From JALORV01 sp963780715 (GTDB lineage: Bacteria; Pseudomonadota; Gammaproteobacteria; Burkholderiales; Burkholderiaceae_F): DNA of 64,000 nucleotides. Below the pieces are notes generated by a model, which made no database searches, had not been told where the DNA came from, and saw only the letters and a program-made list of their open reading frames with translations. Location: NCBI GenBank assembly GCA_963780715.1, contig CAWADK010000016.1, positions 186,001-250,000 of the forward strand, given 5' to 3'. This document shows positions 35,289-42,866 of this stretch, piece by piece. Positions within the stretch are counted from its first letter, which is position 1. Each line of letters opens with the position of its first letter. Both the position numbers and the translations under genes were made by a program.

Positions 35289-36623
35289 CTAGAGCACGTA
35301 GCGGGCGAGGTCCTCGTTGCGTGCGAGATCCGCAAGACGCGCGTCGACATAGGCGGCGTCGATACGCACGTGCCCCGCGCTGCCGGCCACGCCGCTGCCG
35401 GCATCGAACGAGATCTCCTCGAGCAGCTTTTCCATGACGGTGTACAGCCGCCGTGCGCCGATGTTCTCTGTCTTCTCGTTGACCGCGTAGGCGATTTCCG
35501 CCATGCGATGGATGCCATCGTCGGTGAATTCGAGCACGCAGCCGTCGGTGCCGAGCAGGGCGCGATACTGTTCCGTCAGGCTGGCGTCCGTCGCCTTCAA
35601 AATGCGCTCGAAATCCCCGACGGTCAGCGAATCGAGCTCGACGCGAATCGGAAAGCGCCCCTGCAGTTCCGGAATCAGGTCCGACGGCTTCGCAAGATGG
35701 AACGCGCCGGACGCGATGAACAGGATGTGGTCGGTCTTCACCATGCCGTACTTGGTGTTGACGGTCGTGCCCTCGACCAGCGGGAGTAGGTCGCGCTGCA
35801 CCCCCTGGCGCGACACATCGGCGCCCTGCAGTTCGGCGCGTGATGTGATCTTGTCGATCTCGTCGAGGAAGACGATGCCGTTGGATTCCGCGTTGGCGAC
35901 CGCCTTGGCCTTCAGTTCGTCGTCATTGAGCAGGCGTGCCGCCTCTTCGTCCGTGAGCGCCTTCAGCGCGTCGGCGATGCGCATGCGCCGCGACTTGCGC
36001 CGGTCCCGGCCCATGTTGGCGAACATCGACTGGATCTGCTGCGTCAGCTCCTCCATGCCCGGCGGCGCCATTACATCGAGTGACGGCGACACCGCGCTAA
36101 CTTCGACGTCGATCTCCTTGTCGTCGAGTTCCCCTTCGCGCAGCTTCTTGCGGAACTTCTGGCGTGTCGTGTTCTCGTCGTCGCGGCTACCCGCGGCGAA
36201 GCCGACGTCGCGCGACGGCGGAACGAGGATGTCGAGGATCCGGTCCTCTGCCGCATCCTGCGCGCGCACAGCCACCTTCTTCATCTCGGCTTCGCGCGTC
36301 TGCTTGACCGAGATGTCGACCAGGTCGCGAATGATCGTATCGACATCGCGCCCGACGTAGCCGACCTCGGTGAACTTGGTGGCCTCGACCTTGATGAACG
36401 GCGCATCGGCCAGGCGCGCGAGCCGACGCGCGATCTCGGTCTTGCCGACGCCGGTCGGCCCGATCATCAGGATGTTCTTCGGCGTGATCTCGGTGCGCAG
36501 CGGATCGGGCACCTGCTGCCGGCGCCAGCGGTTGCGCAGCGCGACCGCGACGGCACGCTTGGCGCGGTCCTGACCGACGATGTACTTGTTCAGCTCGTGG
36601 ACGATTTCGCGGGGAGTCATCAT
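35289..36623 (-). CDS. hslU: ATP-dependent protease ATPase subunit HslU
   Basis: HslU is the AAA+ unfoldase of the HslUV protease. The 444-residue product starts MMTPREIVHELNKYIVGQD, has Walker A GPTGVGKTE, Walker B VFLDEIDKI and the pore loop GYVGRDV. It includes the inserted I-domain (about residues 115-240) and ends ARYVL, the C-terminal peptide that docks into HslV. Two adjacent ATGs (36623 and 36620) could start it. It lies 182 bp after hslV, unusually far; the gap holds a copy of a dispersed hairpin repeat. Confidence 0.97.
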   Translation of the reverse strand: MMTPREIVHELNKYIVGQDRAKRAVAVALRNRWRRQQVPDPLRTEITPKNILMIGPTGVGKTEIARRLARLADAPFIKVEATKFTEVGYVGRDVDTIIRDLVDISVKQTREAEMKKVAVRAQDAAEDRILDILVPPSRDVGFAAGSRDDENTTRQKFRKKLREGELDDKEIDVEVSAVSPSLDVMAPPGMEELTQQIQSMFANMGRDRRKSRRMRIADALKALTDEEAARLLNDDELKAKAVANAESNGIVFLDEIDKITSRAELQGADVSRQGVQRDLLPLVEGTTVNTKYGMVKTDHILFIASGAFHLAKPSDLIPELQGRFPIRVELDSLTVGDFERILKATDASLTEQYRALLGTDGCVLEFTDDGIHRMAEIAYAVNEKTENIGARRLYTVMEKLLEEISFDAGSGVAGSAGHVRIDAAYVDARLADLARNEDLARYVL

Positions 36624-36634
36624 AAAAACTCACT

Positions 36635-36716
36635 GCTCGTGTACGCGACCGCTACGCGGTCGCACGTGCACTCGCAGTGCTCAAGTTAGGCGCGCTCCCT
36701 TCGGAGCGGCCGCGCG
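36635..36716 (+). repeat. Dispersed hairpin repeat, copy 1 (between hslV and hslU)
   Basis: The left flank GCTCGTGTAC (36635-36644) leads into a perfect stem GCGACCGC, loop TAC, GCGGTCGC, then the flank ACGTGCACTCGC, a short spacer with AAGTTAG, and CGGAGCGGCCGCGCG at the right end. The same layout recurs at 47803-47924 and, inverted, at 48091-48180. The element interrupts the hslV-hslU intergenic gap and would be transcribed between the two cistrons in reverse orientation. Confidence 0.8.
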
Positions 36717-36805
36717 TACGCGCGCTGTTCAACTGCAAGGTGCGGCGGTTGGCCGCGGCGGGAAGGGATCTCACGCATGGCTGGCACGTCAGCTGCAGCG
36801 GCGGG

Positions 36806-37342
36806 TCAGTCCAGCGACTCGATCGTGTGGCTCTGGTTCGTGTAGATGCACAGGTCGCCGGCAATGGTCAGGGCCTTCTTGACGATATCCGGGGGCGTGA
36901 GCTCGGTGTGGTCGAGCAGCGCGCGCGCGGCGGCCTGGGCGTATGGGCCGCCGGAGCCGATGGCGATCAGTCCGAGTTCCGGCTCCAGCACATCGCCGTT
37001 GCCGGTGATGATCAGCGAGGCCTCGTGATCGGCCACCGCCAGCATGGCTTCGAGGCGGCGCAGGATGCGGTCGGTACGCCAGTCCTTGGCCAGTTCCACC
37101 GCCGACCGGACCAGGTGCCCCTGGTGCTTCTCCAGCTTGCCTTCGAAGCGTTCGAACAGCGTGAAGGCATCCGCGGTGGCGCCGGCGAAGCCAGCGAGGA
37201 TGCGATCGTGATAGAGGCGCCGCACCTTGCGTGCCGTCTGCTTCACCACGACGTTGCCGAGCGTGACCTGGCCGTCGCCACCCATCGCGACAGCCTTGCC
37301 GCGGCGGACGGAGACGATGGTGGTTCCGTGAAAGGGTTCCAT
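36806..37342 (-). CDS. hslV: ATP-dependent protease proteolytic subunit HslV
   Basis: HslV is the peptidase core of the HslUV protease. The 178-residue product has a short propeptide (MEPFHG) that exposes the catalytic Thr7 in GTTIVSVRRG. The proteasome-like core follows, with VRRLYHDRILAGFAGATADAF, ELAKDWRTDRILRRLEA and IGSGGPYAQAAARAL. The gene precedes hslU on the same strand. Confidence 0.97.
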   Translation of the reverse strand: MEPFHGTTIVSVRRGKAVAMGGDGQVTLGNVVVKQTARKVRRLYHDRILAGFAGATADAFTLFERFEGKLEKHQGHLVRSAVELAKDWRTDRILRRLEAMLAVADHEASLIITGNGDVLEPELGLIAIGSGGPYAQAAARALLDHTELTPPDIVKKALTIAGDLCIYTNQSHTIESLD

Positions 37343-37398
37343 GACAGTTCCCGGCCGACAGGCACGGCCCGATGACAACGCAAACTAGATGGGGACGG

Positions 37399-38847
37399 TC
37401 AGATCCGACGCAACTGGACGTCGGCAACCGTATCGATGCCGAGCAGCGAAAACAGCGCGGCGATCAGGTAGTTGAGGTTGCGAAATTCGACGCTCACTCC
37501 GCCCTGGCGCAGCTTGGTAAGCGTCGTGAGCAGTGCGGTCGCGGTGGAAAACTCGATGCGCTTCAGGTACGTGCAGTCGACCGTCAGTCGCTTCTCGGTC
37601 TTGGCGGCGGCCAGCAGTCGCCCGAACTGAGGTTCACCGTTGGCGCGCACGGTGCCACGCCACTGCAAACCGTCCTCGACTTCCTGCGGCAGATCGGCCG
37701 GAGTCGCGGCGCGGGTCTTCAGGCTCGGCGGCGGCGGCTCCCACGACGGCGGCGAGACTTCGTAGGTGATGCAGTACTGGATGCCGGTCTCTTCGAAGTC
37801 GTGCTGCCGCAGCAGCAGGCGGAACACTTCGAGCAGCAGCATCCAACCGGCGTCGCTCTGGTCCCGGCGCCCAGGCTCCACCGCAGCCCGCAGCGGCGTG
37901 ATGAGCTGGTCGGCGCCCAGGACCAGCAATTCATGGCTCGCCCGCTTGAAGGCGTTGATGACCCGCAGCAGCAGTTCGGCCCCGACCAGGTCGACTTCCC
38001 GCACTCCGGACGCATCGAGCGTGAGCGCCTGGTGCTGGGCTGAATAGTTCTTCAGCTGTTCGAGCACCTTCACGACATTGGCATCGACAGCGTCGGGCAA
38101 GCGCACGATCGGTGCGCCGTCGGCCGTCTTGCCAGCTGCAACGGAGCCCGCTTCGTCCTTGTACTCCATCCATGCCGGAGGAGAGCTTTCGAACCGGAGG
38201 ACGTATTCGATCGTCAAGTTGTCGAAACTGCCCTTGTCGCCGCGCTGCTGGAAGAGTTCGAAGAGCATCAGCCAGGCCCGCTGCGCGGCATCGCCGAGGG
38301 AGTCGGAGTGAATCGCGGCCCGCAGTCCCGCCTCGGCCGGCTCGATCGAACCGTTGGCAAAGAGGATCGCCGCTTCGTCGATCGCCGAGCCTGAGCCTTC
38401 GGCGTGCAGTTCGATCGCGTTGGCATTGCCCTGCCAGTCGTCGGTGCTGAGGTCGATCAGCTCGATCCCGGTTTCCCTCTTTGCAAGCGTCGCCGGCGGC
38501 AGCGACTGCTCGACCGGCTGTTGGGACAGCCGCCCCAGCGTGGAATTCGCCGCCGAGTTCGGAAACAGCGTTGCGCCGCCCGACGGGCGCATGAAATCGC
38601 GCGCCATCTCGGACTCGATGGCGTCGATTTTCGCCGCCGTTTCCATCGCCAGGGTGCGCGCGAGGTCCTTGTCGGGCAGGGAGCTCTCGGTGTTGGGCGG
38701 CTTCGGCACCGTTGCCGATGCATTGCGGTTGACCGGGGCCGCGAGCGGCCGCGCGCTCGGTTTGGCTGCGCGAGCGGTGGCGCCGCCTTTCGCCGCGGAC
38801 GGCTCGGCGGTGTCCTTAGGATCTTTCTTGAAGAACGAGAAGACCAC
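37399..38847 (-). CDS. Protein of unknown function with two STAS-like units
   Basis: The 482-residue protein starts at a GTG at 38847 with GAAGG upstream. Residues 1-125 are low-complexity. Two similar units follow. Each has a helix of the form W-x-L-L-E-x-F, then Y-x-x-x-E-x-SPP-x-W (SPPAW near 222, SPPSW near 365), then an STAS-like domain (about 248-325 and 395-475) with DASGVREVDLVGAELLLRV and DCTYLKRIEFSTATALL. STAS folds act as anti-anti-sigma or partner-binding modules; no serine phosphorylation site is evident by eye. It lies 56 bp upstream of hslV. The biological role is unknown. Confidence 0.8.
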   Translation of the reverse strand: MVFSFFKKDPKDTAEPSAAKGGATARAAKPSARPLAAPVNRNASATVPKPPNTESSLPDKDLARTLAMETAAKIDAIESEMARDFMRPSGGATLFPNSAANSTLGRLSQQPVEQSLPPATLAKRETGIELIDLSTDDWQGNANAIELHAEGSGSAIDEAAILFANGSIEPAEAGLRAAIHSDSLGDAAQRAWLMLFELFQQRGDKGSFDNLTIEYVLRFESSPPAWMEYKDEAGSVAAGKTADGAPIVRLPDAVDANVVKVLEQLKNYSAQHQALTLDASGVREVDLVGAELLLRVINAFKRASHELLVLGADQLITPLRAAVEPGRRDQSDAGWMLLLEVFRLLLRQHDFEETGIQYCITYEVSPPSWEPPPPSLKTRAATPADLPQEVEDGLQWRGTVRANGEPQFGRLLAAAKTEKRLTVDCTYLKRIEFSTATALLTTLTKLRQGGVSVEFRNLNYLIAALFSLLGIDTVADVQLRRI

Positions 38848-39085
38848 GCTGCCTTCTGGTTTCGTTAACTCTGAACAACCTGCATAACGGCCAACCACCC
38901 CCGGCGCGGCCAGTGAGCGTCCGCGTCGCGGCGGAACTCATGCCCGATCGCTCTGCGCGCAAGCGCCCAAAGGGCGCCGCTCCTGCGCCCGAGGTTCAGC
39001 CCATAGTAACAACTTTGCCAAGCGCCAAACCGTTGATCTGGGGGACTATCCCGCCTGTCGGCTACCCGCTACCCGACCGACCGGA

Positions 39086-39610
39086 TTACTTTTCCGCCCC
39101 CGAAAGCTGGGCATCCGTCAGACGGTAATACAGCCCGAACGGATCGTCCTTCAGCACGCTCAGCCGCCCCGCCAGCACCACCGGTTCGTAGGTGTGCCTG
39201 ATCGCCGCCTTGGACTTCACTTCGACGATGTACTCGGGGCCGAGCGAAAGGCAGAACGGACAGTGCGGAGGCCGCATCGTCAGCAGAAAGTGCTTGTGCG
39301 TTTCGCCTGCGGTGATCGGCAACATGTAGCCCTGCAGGCGCACGTCCTGCTGGTCGAGTCTCCGCACCTCCGGGCTGAATTCCGGCACCACCTTCGTGCC
39401 GGCTTGCGCGCTCTTGACCTGCCCCAGCACTTTCCACGACACCACGCCCTTGACCTCGGGCAGATCGTTGAGGAGCTGCGGGTCGATCGGCAGCGCCAGT
39501 TCCCCTCCTTTGGGTCCGACGGCCTGTGCCATCACCGCGCCGGTCAACAGCCCCGCGGCCAGTCCGACCACGGCTCGGCTGATCCAGCGCTGCATGCGAA
39601 TTGCAATCAT
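39086..39610 (-). CDS. DUF3299 domain exported protein
   Basis: The 174-residue protein has a signal peptide (cleavage after GAVMAQA) and the DUF3299 core, with VSWKVLGQV, LDQQDVRLQGYMLPI and the cysteine-containing MRPPHCPFCLSLGPEYIVEV. DUF3299 proteins often accompany small ABC exporters in suspected metal-homeostasis loci. It is the last gene of the minus-strand group with an ABC transporter. A start at 39595 is also possible. Confidence 0.85.
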   Translation of the reverse strand: MIAIRMQRWISRAVVGLAAGLLTGAVMAQAVGPKGGELALPIDPQLLNDLPEVKGVVSWKVLGQVKSAQAGTKVVPEFSPEVRRLDQQDVRLQGYMLPITAGETHKHFLLTMRPPHCPFCLSLGPEYIVEVKSKAAIRHTYEPVVLAGRLSVLKDDPFGLYYRLTDAQLSGAEK

Positions 39611-39654
39611 TCAGTCTCCACCGGGCATGTTCTCCGTCGGGCGCTCGCGCCCTC

Positions 39655-39936
39655 TCAGTGACTGTGCCTCATGCCGCAATATTGTCCCACCGCGATGCCT
39701 TTGCAAGCCTCACGCAGCTTCTCCTGACACTGCCGCTCCGGCGCGCCGGACTCGAGGCAGCGCGCCGCGTCTTCGTGCGCACGCGCCATCTGCCGATGCC
39801 GGGCGATGTCGTCAATGCGATGCGCGCGTTCGTTCGGACTTTCCGTGGGAGGCGGTTTCGCGGTACCCGTCGTCTGCGCGACCGCGCACAGTGGCAGGCA
39901 GGCCGCCAAACCCAGGATGACCGCAGTTGTTCTCAT
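39655..39936 (-). CDS. Small secreted cysteine-containing protein
   Basis: The 93-residue product has a signal peptide ending CAVAQ and a mature part with a helical charged middle and four cysteines. The C-terminus ends CKGIAVGQYCGMRHSH, with several possible metal ligands. It lies 16 bp after the permease gene, on the same strand, and 44 bp before the DUF3299 gene. I do not recognise the family. Confidence 0.65.
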   Translation of the reverse strand: MRTTAVILGLAACLPLCAVAQTTGTAKPPPTESPNERAHRIDDIARHRQMARAHEDAARCLESGAPERQCQEKLREACKGIAVGQYCGMRHSH

Positions 39937-39952
39937 CAAGTCCTCCGTCGGG

Positions 39953-41152
39953 TTAACCCTGAGCGAGCGTGCGCGCAATGTCCATGCGGCTGGCACGCCA
40001 CGCCGGCAGCGCTGCGGCGAGCGTCGTTACCGCCAGAGCGACCAGCACGGTCACCGCCAGCGCCGGCGCAAACTCGGAAGCAGACAGAGTAAACGCCCGC
40101 GCAGCCGCCAGCCAGCGGCCAACCACGGCCACAGCGCCGAGACCGATGGCAAGCCCGGACACCAGTGCCATCGCGGCGAGCAACCACGCCTCCAGCATCA
40201 GCAGCCAGGCGATGCGCGCACGGCCGGCGCCGAGCAGCCGCATGATCGCAATGTCGTAGCGCCGCTCTTCGAGGGCGTTGAATAGCGTCACGAAGAGGCT
40301 GAGCAGAGCGGAGCCGACCAGAATCCAGGCGAACGCCCGCATCGTGTCGATCCCGACGCCGACGACGGCAAACAGGCGTGCGATTTCGTTGGCGGGCGAT
40401 GCGGCCATCAGGCGAGACTCGGCGTTGACCTGCCGCGGCAGGATCGCCGCCGCCATCGGTGATGCGTAGCGCACGATGACGGCCGTGATCTCGCGCTCGG
40501 CCTCGAGCGTCTTGCGCTCCTCAGCGTCAGCCGTCTCGCCTTCGTGCACGCGCCATACGCTTGCAATGTCGGTGAGCACGAGCCGGTCGATGACCGACCC
40601 GGTCGGCGCGAGGACGCCGACCACCTCGTACTTCGCATCCTCGTGAACGGCGCCGCCCTCCGCCAGTCCGTGGGTACCGAAGAGCGTGCCGCCGACCGCC
40701 AGTCCACTGGCGCGGGCGACCTCCGCGCCCAGCACAGCCTCCATGGGCCGTTCCCACAGCTTGCCGACCGCCAGCTTGGCTTCGTGCAGTTCGAAGTACG
40801 GCGACTCGGTGCCGACTATGCGAAAGCCGCGAAAGCTGTCGCCCAGCGAAAGCGGAATCGCCTGAGCCACGAGACGGTTGCTGCGCAGTTGGCCCAGCGC
40901 AGCCAGCGGCACGTTTCCGGTCGGGACATCGACCTGATAGACCGCCGACAGCACAAGCTGCAGCGGGGAACCCTTGGCCCCGACCACCAGATCGACATGG
41001 CGCGCATCGCGTTCAAGCTGGCGCGCGAGCTGGCCGTGTACCAGCGTCACGAAGACCAGCGTTGCAATGCCGAGCGCCAGCAGGATGACGCCGAGCGCCG
41101 TCTGCAACGGCCGCCGGCGCAGCTGGGCCAGCACGAGGCGCAACGAATTCAC
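39953..41152 (-). CDS. ABC transporter permease, FtsX/MacB-type
   Basis: The 399-residue protein has one N-terminal helix, a long periplasmic domain (about residues 45-270) and three C-terminal helices, the layout of MacB/LolC-type permeases (FtsX domain). The late motif EERRYDIAIMRLLGAGR is the ATPase-contacting coupling region. The start overlaps the ATPase stop by 4 nt. Such pairs move lipids, lipoproteins or peptides, or transmit a signal, rather than simple nutrients; the substrate is unknown. Confidence 0.9.
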   Translation of the reverse strand: MNSLRLVLAQLRRRPLQTALGVILLALGIATLVFVTLVHGQLARQLERDARHVDLVVGAKGSPLQLVLSAVYQVDVPTGNVPLAALGQLRSNRLVAQAIPLSLGDSFRGFRIVGTESPYFELHEAKLAVGKLWERPMEAVLGAEVARASGLAVGGTLFGTHGLAEGGAVHEDAKYEVVGVLAPTGSVIDRLVLTDIASVWRVHEGETADAEERKTLEAEREITAVIVRYASPMAAAILPRQVNAESRLMAASPANEIARLFAVVGVGIDTMRAFAWILVGSALLSLFVTLFNALEERRYDIAIMRLLGAGRARIAWLLMLEAWLLAAMALVSGLAIGLGAVAVVGRWLAAARAFTLSASEFAPALAVTVLVALAVTTLAAALPAWRASRMDIARTLAQG

Positions 41153-41847
41153 CGGACCACCCTCTGCGCCATGCGCTGAGGGATGAGCCCTTCGGAGCGT
41201 CCGTGCGCGCTCACAACGGGCCGCGTCAGTTCGATCTCGCGCCGAAAGCGGCCGCGAACACGCGCATCGTGCGTTGCGACGACCAGCAGCGCCCCGGCGC
41301 GTTCGGCAGCCTGCAGCAGCAGGTCGAGCGCCCGCTGCGCGTTGTCGTCGTCGAGGCTGGATGTCGGTTCATCGGCCAGCAGCAGGCGCGGCCGGTTGAC
41401 GATCGCCCGAGCAATCGCAACGCGCTGCTGTTCGCCCAGGCTGAGCGCCTCGGGTCGCGCACCGAGCTTGTCACCCAGGCCGAGGTCCGCGAGCAGAGTC
41501 GCAGCGGCGGCGGTGTGCTCCACACGGCCGGCAAGAAAGCAGGCCAGTGCAACGTTTTCCAGCGCACTCAGACTGCCCAGCAGGTGAAGTTTCTGCGGCA
41601 CGACACCGATCAGCCGCCCGCGCCAGCGGTCGTCACGACCGGCCGCGGGATAGAGGTCATCGCCGTCGATCCGCACCGCCCCCTCGCTTGGTCGAAGGAT
41701 GCCCGCCAGGATGTGGAGCAGCGTGCTCTTGCCCGAACCGCTGGGGCCGACCAGCACACAGTGTTCGTCGTCACGCAGCTCGAGCGCCGGCGCCCGCAGC
41801 ACCGTTGTTTCACCGTACCGGTGAACGATGGGATCCGTCGACAGCAT
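41149..41847 (-). CDS. ABC transporter ATP-binding protein, LolD-like
   Basis: The 232-residue ATPase has Walker A GPSGSGKSTLLHIL, the Q-loop (VPQKLHLLG), the signature LSLGEQQRVAIARA, Walker B LLLADEP and the switch histidine VVATHD. It belongs to the LolD/MacB-type branch and pairs with the permease encoded directly downstream. The gene is 108 bp downstream of dksA; two strong hairpins lie in that gap. Confidence 0.92.
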   Translation of the reverse strand: MLSTDPIVHRYGETTVLRAPALELRDDEHCVLVGPSGSGKSTLLHILAGILRPSEGAVRIDGDDLYPAAGRDDRWRGRLIGVVPQKLHLLGSLSALENVALACFLAGRVEHTAAAATLLADLGLGDKLGARPEALSLGEQQRVAIARAIVNRPRLLLADEPTSSLDDDNAQRALDLLLQAAERAGALLVVATHDARVRGRFRREIELTRPVVSAHGRSEGLIPQRMAQRVVR

Positions 41848-41892
41848 CGATCAGTCTGGCAACGTGGCAGGCCGCCTGCCGGGGGGAGTTCC

Positions 41893-41915
41893 AAGAGGGG
41901 GCCTGGCCCCCTCTT
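41893..41915. repeat. Perfect GC-rich palindrome between dksA and the ABC ATPase gene
   Basis: The arms AAGAGGGGGCC (41893-41903) and GGCCCCCTCTT (41905-41915) are perfect complements around a single T. No T tract follows on the minus strand, so a rho-independent terminator is possible but not clear. Confidence 0.7.
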
Positions 41916-41930
41916 GCATCTTCAAGAATT

Positions 41931-41971
41931 GATGTTTGGGGTCGGACGCAGAGCGTCAGTCCCCAAACATC
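41931..41971. repeat. Nested palindrome that uses the last codons of dksA as one arm
   Basis: The outer arms GATGTTTGGGG (41931-41941) and CCCCAAACATC (41961-41971) are perfect complements. An inner stem GACGC/GCGTC (41945-41949 and 41953-41957) lies inside. The right arm is the dksA sequence for Met-Phe-Gly-Asp (stop at 41956-41958), so the palindrome spans the end of the gene. It may stabilise the dksA message end or attenuate readthrough into the ABC genes. Confidence 0.75.
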
Positions 41972-42822
41972 TTCTGCTTGATCTCACGCCGCTGCTGCGC
42001 TTCTAGCGACAGCGTCGCGGTCGGTCGCGCAAGCAGGCGCGGGATACCAATGGGATCGCCGGTTTCCTCGCAGTAACCGTAGTCGCCCGCCTCGATGCTC
42101 GCCAGCGACTGCTGGACCTTTTTCAGCAGCTTGCGCTCACGGTCGCGCGTGCGCAGTTCAAGTGCGTGCTCTTCTTCGATCGTCGCCCGGTCGGCGGGAT
42201 CGGGCACGATCACCGTCTCGCGCAGATGCTCGGTCGTCTCATCGGCGTTCTGCAGCAGCTCGCGCTCCATCTGCTGCAGCCGGTGCTTGAAGAATGCCAG
42301 CTGCTGCTCGTTCATGTAGGCCGACTCCGGCATCTTCAGCAGTTCGCCTTCGGTGGGAAGACGCTTGCCGTTGACCATGACCGGCTCTTCGCTGCGCGTG
42401 GCCGATCGCGCCAGCAGGTATTCATGCGCGGCGGCGAGATCCTTGGGGCTCGGCGCGGGGACCGGCCGCGGCGCGGCTGGTGCGGGGGAGAACCCGATCG
42501 GAGCCGGCGCAAAGGAAACCGGCGCTCGTTCGACCTTGGCAGGCCGCGGAGGGGACTTCTTCGGCGCCGGCTTCTCGGGGACCTTGGCTTGCGCCTTCGC
42601 GACCACCTTGGCCGGCTTGGCCAGCGCCTTTGCCGGCGCCTTGGCCGGTGCTTTCACAACCGGCTTTACCGGCTTCTTGGTCACTTTGCCCTTGGCCGCC
42701 GGAGCCTTCTTGGCCATTGCCTTCTTGGCCATTGCCTTCTTGGCCGGGGCCTTCTTGGGCGCTGCTTTCTTGGCAGCGGTCTTGGCCGCTTTCTTGGCCG
42801 GCGCCTTTTTTGCTGCAGCCAT
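41956..42822 (-). CDS. dksA: DksA-type RNA polymerase regulator without a Cys4 finger, with an H1-like N-terminal tail
   Basis: DksA binds the RNA polymerase secondary channel and works with ppGpp. The C-terminal part (about residues 150-288) has the coiled coil with the acidic tip (NADETTEHLRE, VPDPADRATIEEEHALELR) and the globular end GDYGYCEETGDPIGIPRLLARPTATLS. Only one of the four finger cysteines remains (C-x-x-T and S-x-x-A), as in several betaproteobacterial DksA proteins. Residues 1-100 are Lys/Ala/Pro repeats like histone H1. The ATG at 42822 is the natural start. It follows the CobW gene by 44 bp. Confidence 0.9.
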   Translation of the reverse strand: MAAAKKAPAKKAAKTAAKKAAPKKAPAKKAMAKKAMAKKAPAAKGKVTKKPVKPVVKAPAKAPAKALAKPAKVVAKAQAKVPEKPAPKKSPPRPAKVERAPVSFAPAPIGFSPAPAAPRPVPAPSPKDLAAAHEYLLARSATRSEEPVMVNGKRLPTEGELLKMPESAYMNEQQLAFFKHRLQQMERELLQNADETTEHLRETVIVPDPADRATIEEEHALELRTRDRERKLLKKVQQSLASIEAGDYGYCEETGDPIGIPRLLARPTATLSLEAQQRREIKQKMFGD

Positions 42823-42866
42823 CGTCTGTCTACCTCGTTGTGTCTTTGATCTGTGGAGAGCCGGAC

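Noticed and set aside
38913..39128. A 71-codon open frame upstream of the STAS gene
   Set aside because: It overlaps the end of the DUF3299 gene, has no good Shine-Dalgarno and no recognisable features. The 238-bp gap 38848-39085 appears non-coding.
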